Below are positions 51,169-62,734 of a stretch of 64,000 nt of DNA, one piece after another. The stretch covers positions 9,008,501 to 9,072,500 of the forward strand of contig JAQISU010000094.1 of the NCBI GenBank assembly GCA_029339505.1. The letters run 5' to 3'. This DNA comes from Unio delphinus. Its lineage: Eukaryota > Mollusca > Bivalvia > Unionida > Unionidae. How positions within the stretch are numbered: the first letter of the stretch is position 1; the number at the start of each line of letters is the position of its first letter. The translations under genes and the position numbers were made by a program. The notes beneath the pieces are model-generated. The model made no database searches. It saw nothing but the letters and a program-made list of their open reading frames with translations, and had not been told where the DNA came from.

Positions 51169-52623
51169 GTAAATACGAGTATGCGCCAATTCATATATAC
51201 ACAAAGTGTCCTTCAGGAATGAAGAAATGTGCCTCAACTCCAGATAATTAAGCAGTATACACACAAATTGTCACACAGGAATGAAAATAACAATCTTTAG
51301 GCTTTCTCATTCCTTGTAACTAATATCAGAAATAAGGATAATTATTAACATGAAACGCAGTAAAGAAGCCAGTAAAATAATTAAACATTATTATAAAGAA
51401 TATATAAGGTACAAAGTATCCTTAAAAGATAGTCTGGTCTACAATATTCATGCAAACTAATAACGCGCATTAAACTTACATCAGTCCATAAGTTTTTATT
51501 TAATCCTCGGGAAATTGAATCTTCTTTAAAAAAAATTACAAATAATATTAAGCATCGACTCACACAAATACACTCTCAACTATAAATGTTTAGCTGATCT
51601 AATTATGCCATGTACAATGTGAACGCATTCGTAAAACACATTATCGCATACTAATTACTAAGGTCAGCATATGTCCTTATGTTTAAACATAAATGTATAC
51701 ATGACACTGTCTTTTTGAGGTTTAAGGAAATGCGAAGAAAATGAGATGCCTTTATTCCAGAAGTAACACACCCTGTTGTGTATGTGTTCTAACTTCAGTA
51801 TATTCCACTTTCTTGGATGGGCTTCTGAGCAAGAATAAAACAACAATGTTCCTTTATTGTTCACCTCCGTATGATAGCTAACATATTTAAGTAGGCAAAC
51901 ATTTACTATAATGTGTTAAGTTTGTCTATAATGTGTTTAACGTTTGGTTATCATTGTAGATTGTACTTTAAGATAATGGTCATGTGTAACCAGTTCGATT
52001 ATTTAGTTGACTTTTATGCATGATTAAAAGTTGTAAATAAAATACAGACAAATCCTTTTGAGTTCAGAATATTCTATCAACTTTTATTGGAATTTTATAG
52101 TTTAAAATGACCCATAACTTCCCCATTCATAAGCATTCTTTTTCGATGAAGGTCTTGTGGGGATTTATATAAATGAGGAGTGGGGATGTATATAAATGAG
52201 GAGTGAGGATGTGTATAAATGAGGAGTTGGGATGTGTATGCATGGGGATTTATTACAGAATTGTTCATTCCTGTGTCTTTGGGAATCTGTAGGCAGAGTT
52301 CCTCGTTTTTTTTAGATAACATTTTAGAGGAATTATTTAAATCATACATTAGAATCACTAAAATACTCTTTGAATGGATAGACAAATTATTTTGAAATAT
52401 CAAAAACTCATTCAAAGACAATCTGGACTACATCCTTTTGATAGATCTTGATGAATAACTAAGGAAACCTTGTAAAATGATGAATATTCCTTAACTCACA
52501 CAATTCGTTATCCTTTTAAGTCTTTCTATTAGCAGTAGTTTGGTACAAAGAAACACATTATTAATATACTAGTAATTTCAAATCTCTATCACAACTTCCG
52601 AAATCAAACTTATCATACGATTA
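51169..52623. other. Non-coding right flank of the large element
   Basis: No gene recognised. CpG frequency returns to about 15 per kb immediately outside the inverted repeat. Contains the minisatellite at 52,159. Confidence 0.6.
52159..52250. repeat. 23-bp minisatellite, four copies
   Basis: Unit like GGGATGTATATAAATGAGGA at 52159, 52182, 52205 and 52228; the last copy is diverged. Confidence 0.85.
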
Positions 52624-52631
52624 ATCAGAAA

Positions 52632-52778
52632 CAGGGCCGGCAATTCCGGTAGGCGAACTAGGCAATCGCAAATTGGGTTTTATTTCATGATGAGCTGGTG
52701 GGGGAGGGCGTGAGAGGGAAGGGGGGCGCCAGATATCTGATCTTGCCTCGGGTGCCAAAATGCCTTGCATCGGAGCTG
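52632..52778. mobile_element. hAT-type MITE, 147 bp
   Basis: Begins CAGGGCCGGCA and ends GCATCGGAGCTG, imperfect inverted repeats with CAG...CTG tips. A perfect 8-bp target duplication, ATCAGAAA, lies at 52624-52631 and 52779-52786. GC-rich compared with its surroundings. Its termini differ from the MITE at 23,905, so it is a separate family. Confidence 0.82.
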
Positions 52779-53459
52779 ATCAGAAATCATTATCTCTTCC
52801 TACATTATTGTAAGAAGAAAGAGAACGCCATTTCTGGTTGCTACAGGCTGAAATATAAGCAACAGAATAAAGATTCTAAGATTAATGTTCTAGACTATTT
52901 CTACGATTTCAAATATAATTCGTAAAAATGATCTAAAAGTAGCAACAACTAATCTTCACCCTATTCAGTCAAAAATAAAATTAAGGTATGATAAAATACA
53001 AAGAAAAGAATCTTTTAGCCTAGTGATAGAGTTCTGAACAACTTGCATACATCTCAAAGTCATCTTTGGGCAAAATATTATTGTCTATATACAATTGAAA
53101 TAAACATAAATTATTTAAATGACATCATTAACCCTCCTTGGAATTGGAAACAGTTACAACTCTATCCTATATATAAATCGATTAAAGAAGTCTTTTTGGT
53201 ATGGATGGCCCATTTCATTTTTAAATTACATATAGTTGTACATGTGTTATACAGTGATTACGTAAACGAGGGAATATACTTTAACTGTATTGACTTTAGT
53301 TTAATTCATTTAAGTTCCGAAATATTAACAATCTGGACCAGACACTTTCCACAGTAAATATGAACTAAAACAGCTATTATGGGAAATCGAGAACTTGCAT
53401 CCTGATGTTCGAACGCGAACAAATACAATATAGTACTACAATAATATTATTGATTCTAC

Positions 53460-54225
53460 ATCAGTGAAACAACACCCTTAAAGGATAAATCCTCAAAAGC
53501 TGGTATATTTGAATTTTAAAAAGAGGCTTGACCTACTGGAGCAAAATTGTATAGACCCTAGTAAAAGTAACAAGAGTGCACCATATATCCTTGAGTCTAA
53601 ACACTATAATACATTCTGAAAGTGTACTAACGTTATAAAAGTGAAGAGTGTCACCAAAAACAGATTAATTTCAAATGACTATAATAAATGAATGCACTGA
53701 CTAATTGGAAATTCAAAAAAGGCCACAAGGTTTGATCTATTGAAGGGATTCTGGCAAATGTAACCCACATAAAGGGCAAAATTAATTTTGGCATTTGGTT
53801 TTCCAGACGGACTTTATCAATATAAAGCGATGCCGCTTGGTATAAAATTAGCCGTAAACATTCCAGCATTTAATGAATATGATAATATCAGTCACGCAAA
53901 TTTGATAATGTAGGTAAAAGTTCGTGCTTGTGTTACATTTAGACAATATTGTGGGACAAGATGAAGTTAAGCCTATATAAGTTAAGGTCAAAGCTATCTT
54001 TAAATATCAAGGCTTTCTTTAAATACCCAGTGCGTATCACTGAAAAACAACTGATGAGAATTGCGGGTATGTATTGATATTTTTATAAACGTTGCATTGA
54101 TTTGTTACTAATTGCCGAACACCTGACCACATTGTTGAGTAAGATATGCAAATTTCACTGATCTAACAAATGTCAGGACGATTTTGATAAATTAAAGACA
54201 ACACTTGAGAGTGCAGATATCAACC
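53460..54225 (+). pseudogene. Decayed Ty3/gypsy-like polymerase fragment
   Basis: Reading across several frames gives the order of a Ty3/gypsy reverse transcriptase. KQHPL is followed by a short basic segment. Next come KFDLLKGFW at about 53,732, a block ending in FPDGLYQYKAMPLG at about 53,800-53,845, and YLDNIV at about 53,938. After these comes the stretch just past the RT domain (KQLMRIAGMY, then DDFDKLKTTLES at about 54,180). Every block is separated by stops or frameshifts, and no long terminal repeats, protease or integrase were found nearby. An old inactive copy. Confidence 0.7.
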
Positions 54226-55393
54226 ATTTATATGTTAATGCAAGTGATATTGATTCAAGAATATACAAATGGGTTGTGACTACATGAGTTTTGTCATGTT
54301 TTTATGGAATTTGTTACATTTTAATTTGATTTCGAGATCTAACCTTATTTACAAGCTTAGAAATTTTGAAAACAGTCTTGTTGACAATTTAGTGTAATTT
54401 TCCATTCGAAATATGGAATTATAGAGGATTCTGGTGCATCATGGATCGGGTGCAAATTTGCATATAAATATAGGTTTTATAAACAAATTATTCATTCGTG
54501 TTGTAAGATTAGTTTTTGGAATGAATTTTATTGTGTTCAGAAATAGTTTGAGAGGGATCAATTGTTTGAAAATTATTTATTTTGAAGTAAGACATTTAGG
54601 ACTATCAAATTTCATTCTAATCACTCTGAGCTTTTGTGCTTTTGATAGGACATATAGGATTCTACAGGATTACGTTCACATAATTGTGTCTCTTAAATGT
54701 TTACTTTATATCCTATTCAAAGTACCGTTTTGTTGAAATTTACTTAAATTGTTTGTTTTGCTTACTCTTTTGTATAAATTAGTTTAAAACCCTGAGTCGT
54801 AACATTTCTAAATCAGCGGATAAACTGATCAGTCAAAATTTCATAATTTCCGTGACACCATCTCTTCTTCGGCAATCTTTTCTCTTTGGTTTTGCTTCTT
54901 ACCGATTGCAGATTATTTTTATGTTCCATAACAGTTTGCATTTCGTGTATTATGCTCAATTATCGCTTTGGTTATGTTAAAATAGTTTGCTTTAGCAGTT
55001 AAAGAAAATGATTATAAACTTTTTTTGAAAATATTTATTGCAGATAAATTTTATAAGCATTCCAAAATAAAAACTAAATTGGTATATTCTACTGAGTTAC
55101 GCATATTATGCTGTACTTAATACATATCGCCAGGTTGGTTTCCATATATATTTTAATGTGTACCTTTGAAAATAATGCTAGATGATCTGATGTTTTAATG
55201 TGCACTTGCCTTTATGGGGGTGAAAACTCAAACAAACTTCGGTTTATTGGTTATATTGTATCGTCTTATTGCAAGCTCTTGCTGAAGGAAAATTGAATAA
55301 TTGTTTACACTGTATCTTGTTATTACAAGCTCTTGTAGCATAGACATTGAATAGTTTGTTAGAGTTTGATATCTATTAAGATATAAATATTCT

Positions 55394-55481
55394 GCTTCTA
55401 ATTATTGACCTCCGTAACCTTTACAACATACATTCAAGCTTCTAATTATTGACCTCCGTAACCTTTACAACATGCATTCAA
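55394..55481. repeat. 44-bp tandem duplication
   Basis: Two nearly identical copies of a unit starting GCTTCTAATTATTGACCTCC, at 55394 and 55438. Confidence 0.92.
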
Positions 55482-55697
55482 CATTCTCTTCGTTTTCAAC
55501 GATCTTGAATAAGTATAGTTTTGTTCTTATCGAACACAAATCTTTGATATGTGTGCTGGCTAGTTCATCTTTGTCAACTGGGTGATTGAGTTGTGTTTTA
55601 TTTTTGCAAGTCAAACACTTTGAATTTTGGATATCCAGTAGTGTCTTAAAATATTATATTTTCATGATATATAAAGGTTTTGTGTCTCAGTCGAGAA

Positions 55698-55834
55698 TGA
55701 ATCTGTATCAATACATACTGAATCTGTATCAGTGCATAATGACTGTATCAATGCATTATGAATATGTATCAATACATAATGAATATGTATCAATACATAC
55801 TGAATCTGTATCAATACATAATGAATCTGTATTA
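55698..55834. repeat. 21-bp minisatellite, about 6.5 copies
   Basis: Unit TGAATCTGTATCAATACATAC with small variations; because 21 is a multiple of three, an open frame with a periodic peptide passes through it. Confidence 0.9.
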
Positions 55835-58687
55835 GCCGCGACTAGTCTCATTTTATCACCATATTTGCTTTCCACTTTATTATAGTCGTATTCACATATT
55901 AACTATTTTGATAAATATAACACAGTAAATCATTTATCTCTGTTTCTTCCCCAACTGACTCGTACCATATTTTCATCTGTTCTTGTTCTCTTGAAGGTAG
56001 TATATATTTTTTGAAAATGTTTTTGACTGTATTTTTTAAAATTTAAAACATTGCATATTCATCTGCATATTTTTTAAAAACCGATTCTCAAATTCTCAAT
56101 CTGTTTCCCGAACGTACAAATATTCCTTTTTATAATAGAAATTTTCAAAAACCATTATCCTTGTGCCTTGTGCTGCAGACGGTTTATCAGCTCTATGTAT
56201 TAATAAAAGTACGGTCGTTTTTACAACAAGACACTGTGCATTTGTTAAATTCACAAAACCGAATAAAAAAAACTAAAGTTTAAGGTTTATGTAATGTAAT
56301 ACGTATTTTGATATATTTTCATTGTGGATACATCTGGGTTTGTTCTCTTGTAGTTACCAAACCTATTGTGTTCAAGAAATATAGAAGAAGGATAACAAGA
56401 AGATGACGATGATGAAAGAATAATATTCAAAACATTGTACAAATGAAACACATTTATAAACATCAAACATATATCTTTTAAACCTTTTCATTCTAGATTT
56501 ATCTATATTAATATGAAAATGTCCATTATAATAAGACAAAACTATATCATGTTATAAGATATGGAGTTATATATAAGGGCGTCGTGTTCCCTCGTGTAAT
56601 ATTTGAAAGCACTGAAATTTAATAATTTTTGGAAACGTTTGTCGATAATACTGACGAAAAGTAGTGATCGTTTTTTTCTCCGTGTGGTTTGTATAATGTA
56701 AACTTATATTCTCAGTTAGAACAACCATATATATATTAACTGCGTTTTTGTGACCAATGATGTTGTCGTATAATATGATGGTACCGAATACTACATTTTG
56801 TATTGCAAAGAATTGCAAAGATTTAACTTAAGTTACTTAAGTCACGTCACGTCCAGGCCGACCAGTCCTAACAATGAAGACGAAAACGGTGTTTGCACCA
56901 AATGGGATTGAAATTGAATGTAGTATTTACATTACATTGTTATTATTGGTCCAGTAAGACTAATAATAAAATGTCGTTACACAGGGGTGATATGGCGAAC
57001 TTGTTTGATCTTTACAAATAAATGAAATAAGTGGTTTGACATGCATGTTGATATTTATCAAGGTAATGGTATTTTGTTTAGGACTAAAGTCTTTGACAAT
57101 ATTTACAATGTAGGAAGAAAGCAACTAACTTATCCAATTTAGCGTTCAATACTATTCATTTTAAAATATTTTGATTGGCTTTCTGGAAAAGTATATTTTT
57201 GCAATCAAAACTTTCTTTGGTTTTGCATTGGAGCAATTAAAAGAAAGCAGGTTATATACGTTTCAAGAAAACACATTATTTCATACGAAGTAACAAGATA
57301 ATTGTAGAACATTAAATAACACGGAATGAATAATCCTTTCTATAGTTAGGCTTGATTATCCCTTTGAATTACCTCTCGACAACGAATGTCTCGTCGTATT
57401 TAGTTTATTTTCCTGAATGACTCAACACCCAACGTGCGTGATTATACAGTATTTAGTATAATGCCGTCTAATTTTCCAAATCACCTAACGATTATGCATT
57501 TTAAGTATTAACCGCCATTAAAGCAGCGTTATTACATTGAAATGAAATAAATGCATGTAGTCATATGTTGCTTTGTTCATCATGGTGCCATGCATCACAT
57601 GATTTCATGATCTAATTAAACAGATTTCATTTCAATTTTCATTGCGGTTATTTAAGTGATTGTTATGGTTTTAGAGCCAACTTTTTCTTTTCCCACGTAA
57701 AACGATACTTTGTAAATAAATACAACTTTCGTTTTAATACAAATAGTCTAACTTTAACTACGAAGATATTTTAAGGCAGTATATCGATTGTTACATCAAT
57801 TATGCAACCTAATAGTTCTGGTGCAGTTTCTGGTACTGAAATAAAATGTAGGCATTTGCTACACGAAGACTTTTTTTCATGTTCGTTTATTTTTATGACA
57901 CGGGGTTTTAAATGCATCTTTTATTCCAAACTAATGACAACATTAGTCTTTATAACCATTAAGACCACTTTGTTTAAAAATAATTAAGAAATTATCAAAC
58001 TTTTATTTCTGTTTCAGCTATTCCAACCGGTTTGATGTAATGTTATGGTTTTCTCCGGCTGCATTCTGCTGTCACCGACTATCAATATTTTATCCGCATG
58101 TGGGATTCGTACAATTTAGTTTCAATATTTTCTCCTTGCCGAGTGTTTGAGTGACAGGTTTCTCGATCATTATGTAGTTATATGCTTCATGCATGCGCCT
58201 AGTGGCCTTGTTTACTAATCTGTTTAACATTTATGAATCTGCTCAATAAGACATTTTGTTAGCTACACCCTAGGTTGATTGCTATAGTAATCTATAACTT
58301 TGATTGATTAAACACCACAGACCCTGCCGATGAACTTAGTTTTTATATTTGACTTTCAATGTTGTATTTCGTATACGTGATGCAAAAACACATAAAGATG
58401 GTTGGTCTAGATAGATATTAAACTTTTGCCATAAACAATCGTAAAAATATGGCTTAAAATTAGGCCCATCCCAATTTTAATACAATCAAATCACCCTTAT
58501 GAATTTAAGCAACACTAATATACTTCTATGCCAATTCCTTTTGCAGCCATTACAACATTGCATTTTGTTTAATAGGTTTTAATCTATTGCAAAATGAAAC
58601 TTCTCAAGTTAATTTGAAAGATACTTCCGGTTTTAATGGCTGGCAATGACTGAGATTATCGTTTACCAGTGTATGAATATATATACA

Positions 58688-58691
<4 letters not shown>

Positions 58692-58761
<70 letters not shown>

Positions 58762-58776
58762 CCAACCAACCAATCA

Positions 58777-58851
<75 letters not shown>
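58692..58851. repeat. Paired (AT)n tracts flanking a 21-bp spacer
   Basis: Two AT runs (58,692-58,758 and 58,780-58,851) flank a spacer containing CACCCAACCAACCAATCATG. Either AT run can pair with itself or the other, so this is a likely hairpin and assembly trouble spot. Confidence 0.95.
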
Positions 58852-58855
<4 letters not shown>

Positions 58856-59006
58856 ATTGCATGGAGAGGTAATCTTCTTTTCCCTTAAATTCATCGAATA
58901 CACAAACAGCGGCTACAATTCGGGTACCAAATAAAATTAAATTAATAAAGAACATCTGGTATTACATTAGACTATTTTCAATATATTAATCAATCGGATG
59001 CGTCAG

Positions 59007-59008
<2 letters not shown>

Positions 59009-59037
<29 letters not shown>

Positions 59038-59131
59038 TGTATGTATGTATGTATGTATGTATGTATGTATGTATGTATGTATACAGACAGGCAGGTAAAT
59101 AGGCAGGTAGATAGGTAGGTATGTAGGTACG
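59009..59131. repeat. (GTAT)n tetranucleotide repeat with degenerate (GGTA)n tail
   Basis: About 18 GTAT units to 59,083, then interrupted GGTA/GGCA units to about 59,131. Confidence 0.95.
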
Positions 59132-59476
59132 TTTATATCCATAAATGAATGACAGTACGTATGTAATTGATTTTCAAGTTTATCATCAACTGCAGAAAGT
59201 ATTGTATTACCTCAGTCTGGTATTTTGTGTTTGATGAAGTGTTACGGTAATAAACAGAGTATGTGTCCAATCAATGGCATTTTTAAAGAATGATAAAATC
59301 AACGTTTGAGCAAAATAAAGCGTCTTTATTTTTAAATAAGAATACTTGCATCAACATAAATATATAACAAATACCAGAAATATGCTAACAAAGACGTATG
59401 ACAGGAAACACACTCACATCTAACATGGAAATTACGCTAACACTCTTTCAATTATTCATTTATATTAAATATTCAG

Positions 59477-59695
59477 GACCGTTCCGGTGGCCTAAGCGGT
59501 TAGAGCGTCCGCCTCGTATGAAGTAGGTCGCGGGTTCGAACCGCGGCCGTGTAATACCAAACACTTTAAAAAATGGTAATAGCAGTTGCCTCGTTTGGTG
59601 GGGCATGATGCTGAAGTGCTAGATATCACTATAAACTGCCACACTGCAGATATAGTAGTGATATTACTCGACTATTATGAAAGCTACTAGTGAGC
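59477..59695 (+). mobile_element. tRNA-derived SINE, family 1, internally deleted
   Basis: The tRNA-like head is well kept (TTCCGGTGGCCTAAGCGGTT; B box GGTTCGAACCG). The middle of the body, including the GGCCTGGTGTCAGG block, is missing, and the 3' part resumes at GCATGATGCTGAAGTGCTAG. Confidence 0.88.
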
Positions 59696-60405
59696 TTACT
59701 TTTTGTCGCGGCTATGTTTTTCCATGGTTTTATAAATTATAAATGTCCCATCCATTCCCCCAAGAAACAATGTATTGGTATATCTGCTTTTCAGTTTTCA
59801 TATTTTCTACTTTTATCCAGCATTACGTGAGATCTTCAAATTTGTGGTTCGTAGCATTCACAGAACATACAAAAACTGGAACATTGGCATATTCCTAATG
59901 AAAGTGAACACATAGTAATTATTCTTTCCAATTCAAAAATTATTTGAATCGAAATCTAGGCACATTAGATTCTCTGCACATAATCTCAATATGCGCTGCC
60001 CTACTAAAGCTCATCCACGCCTAGCTTTTGTGACCAGTTTAAATAAATTTGTACATAAACCTAAACTAATTCCAATTTACTACAGTATCTTCTAAAATCA
60101 AAACCAGGTACACATGTTTGCTCCCTTGTCAAGCTGAAATATGGAAAAATATCCCGATTTCAAAATATTCACTTTCGCTTAATTCGATAGTCATTTTAAT
60201 TTTAAACACATATGTTCGAAAATCGTTTTATAAAGTTACTTATGTATCATTAACTAGTTCTGAAATCAATTTTCCCAAAATACCTAGTGTGTTATTTATT
60301 ACTTTATTCCGAAAAACTTGCTATATTATGTTAGAAATTATACGTTAAAAAACACTCTCGGAAAGACAAAGCATATTTCCTATGGCTGCATTATGCAATA
60401 AAGCT

Positions 60406-60606
60406 CAGTCACACAAACACATAAATACAATTAAAGCACGAACAGTAACACAAACACATAACTACAATTAAAGCACGAACAGTCACACAAACATATAAAT
60501 ACAAGTAAAGCTCGAACAGTCACACAAACACATGAATACAAGTAAAGCTCGACCAGTTACACAAACACATGAATACAAGTAAAGCTCGAACAGTCACACA
60601 AACACA
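60406..60606. repeat. 37-bp minisatellite, about 5.4 copies
   Basis: Unit starts CAGTCACACAAACACATAAA and ends with AAAGCACGAA or AAAGCTCGAA. Later copies share variants, suggesting stepwise expansion from one end. Confidence 0.92.
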
Positions 60607-60648
60607 ATTTGAGATCATTATGAACATTCAATAAATAAATTATGGCAG

Positions 60649-60702
60649 TCTCTCTCTGTCTCTGTCTCTCTCTCTGTCTCTGTCTCTCTCTCTCTCTCTC
60701 TG
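60649..60702. repeat. (CT)n microsatellite with GTCTCT interruptions
   Basis: CT-rich run containing several CTGTCT interruptions. Confidence 0.9.
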
Positions 60703-62101
60703 TATGGAAGCCCCTCTTCCACTGCAATGCTGACATAACTCATTGAATACAATTTTTAGAAAAAACCTGTCCGAAGTGTCCATTACAACGCTAAATATTA
60801 GAGGCTCATTCCCTGAGGTAAACAATAGATTTCAGTAATAGCAATGTGATTGGAAGATGATGTATGTAATTTCACTTAAGACATGATAATTTGAAATGTT
60901 AGATAACATACATGCAAGTCAGCTTAAAGCTATGAACACGACATTGTACGCCACTTCAATTTTGCTGATAAAGTTAAATGCATAAAAACTTACAGACGTG
61001 TAACGGTACGAATTGATGAATGAGCCTGAGAACATTTAAAGGGGGTTACAAAGTTGATGCCAATCACACAAATATTTTATGATTAGGATGATTTTTGGCA
61101 CATTTTTATTGACGTTATTTAATCAATGTGAATGTGAATAAGATAAAGTGTAATAGGTATGTTGGCGGGAGCAGCATCGTACTGAAATATACTGTGTGTG
61201 TTGGGGTGGAGGTGCAACACAGGGTAACACCTCCAACTCTTTACCAGCTTGTGTTGGAACGGAATCATGGGGTGCCAACATTACGGAGGTGGGCACATTA
61301 ATCAGCATAGACTCCTACCTCATTAATTCGCTATTGTACAAAGGAACTTGACGCAAGTTCTTCCAACATGAGCAGTAGTCTACTGGTAAATGTTAGTAAA
61401 TGTTAGAACACGGATGTTTACTGTGAATGGTATTTGAACATTCCGATTAATCTTTATTGACTGAGCTACATTTCTGCTGCAACATGCTCGATAAGTATTA
61501 AATAAACTGTATGGGGAAACCCCTTTTGATAATGATATTATATGAAGTGACAACTACTGTATTTGTCGACTAGCTATCTAAAGCAAATTAAAATCACCAA
61601 TAACAATGTTTCGATTATCTCCATTTGAGAAAAAGGGAAACACCCTTTGTACACGTTTTCTTTAATATGTACAGCATGACACCACTCAGTGTGGTCTTTT
61701 GTTATAGTTTTGAACGTGCCTTCAATCCAAGATAAATTAAAATGAAAGAAGAAAAAATATATTTGAGAATGTAACGTTAAGAAATCTGACTGTGTTGTTC
61801 TTTTTTCTCTTGTTTTCTCTGATAAAATAACTCCACTAAAACAGAATACGTCTACGGAAGAACAAATAAAACATTCATTAAAAAAAATAACATTTCTGAA
61901 GTTCAACAATATGAAAATAAAAATATTATTAAATGACAACTTTGCATCTTCCACTAACACATAGGATGTTTTTAACAATCTATCAGATATAGCACATTTA
62001 TAATAACAATAGTACTGTTGAAACGGCATAAAGATCAAATGACTCGCCGAGTATTACGTATAACCTTTTGACTAGAGTTCTCTTTGGATCCAACTTTGAG
62101 A

Positions 62102-62656
62102 TCAGTGTTTATGTGCAAATGGCTTGTTCGGTATGCACGCGCACCCCACTGGTACTTTCTCCACGCAAGGCACGTAATCATAACGCAATGACCTGATGTC
62201 ACAATGCTTTCGGACTACGGGGATATATGATTCAACAGGTTGGCACTTGCCCCTACCTGACATGCAACTTGAACAGCGACACCTTGCTCTGGCAATCGTG
62301 TTGGGAAATCGGAAATTGTCCGTCTCCATTTCTATCGACCAAGGGCAAGAAGAAACGCTGTTTAGTCATCTACTATTGCCTATGATGTCACACCTTCTAG
62401 GTCCATAGACATGGAAGCGAAAAGGCTTCGAGTATGTTCTGCATCTTTCATCATCATAATTCATGCTTGCGTCGAACATTCCTGGAATAACGTTGAACAC
62501 ATAGCTTGATAAGACCGGATCTTGAAGAAATCTTGCAAAAGTCGTGTTAACCTCTCTTTGTTCCTTCTCGTGACTAAGCTCTGGACATGTTTTTTCTATT
62601 GGATTGGAAGCCAATTTGCCTATCAGACCACATAAATCAACTGAGAGGAAACAGAT
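62102..62656 (-). pseudogene. Interleukin-17-like gene with one in-frame stop
   Basis: Same family as the gene at 26.4 kb. The segment holds 185 codons in one frame. Codons 1-96 start ICFLSVDLCGLIGKLA (end of a signal peptide) and continue through a variable region ending YGPRRCDIIGNSR. Codon 97 is TGA (62368-62366). The frame then continues with SSCPWSIEMETDNF, RFPNTIARARCRCSSC, a further Cys, YIPVVRKHC and KVPVGCAC, the full IL-17 core. The acceptor TTTATTTTTCAG precedes ATC in phase 0, matching the paralogue. Alternatively the gene may begin at an ATG at 62,692 in the same frame, which would give a complete signal peptide without an upstream exon. Apart from the single stop, all core cysteines are intact. 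It could be a recent pseudogene, an allele, an assembly error, or a stop that is read through. A product ending at the stop would lack the cytokine core. Confidence 0.8.
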
Positions 62657-62734
62657 CTGAAAAATAAAGGTGGTTTGCATGAAATAAAGCATCTTGAAGA
62701 GAAGATAATTCTCAATAAACATTGTTTGCATTTT

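Larger units (their letters stand above)
54300..62100. other. Non-coding stretch between the retroelement remnant and the second IL-17-like gene
   Basis: Holds minisatellites, microsatellites and one SINE, listed separately. No gene recognised on either strand; the remaining open frames are short and without motifs or splice context. Confidence 0.5.

Noticed and set aside
58604..58903. Open frames of up to 99 codons on both strands through the (AT)n tracts
   Set aside because: They consist almost wholly of Ile/Tyr repeats generated by the dinucleotide; no gene evidence.
60406..60606. CRISPR-like array
   Set aside because: Units are contiguous 37-bp minisatellite copies without unique spacers, in a eukaryotic context.
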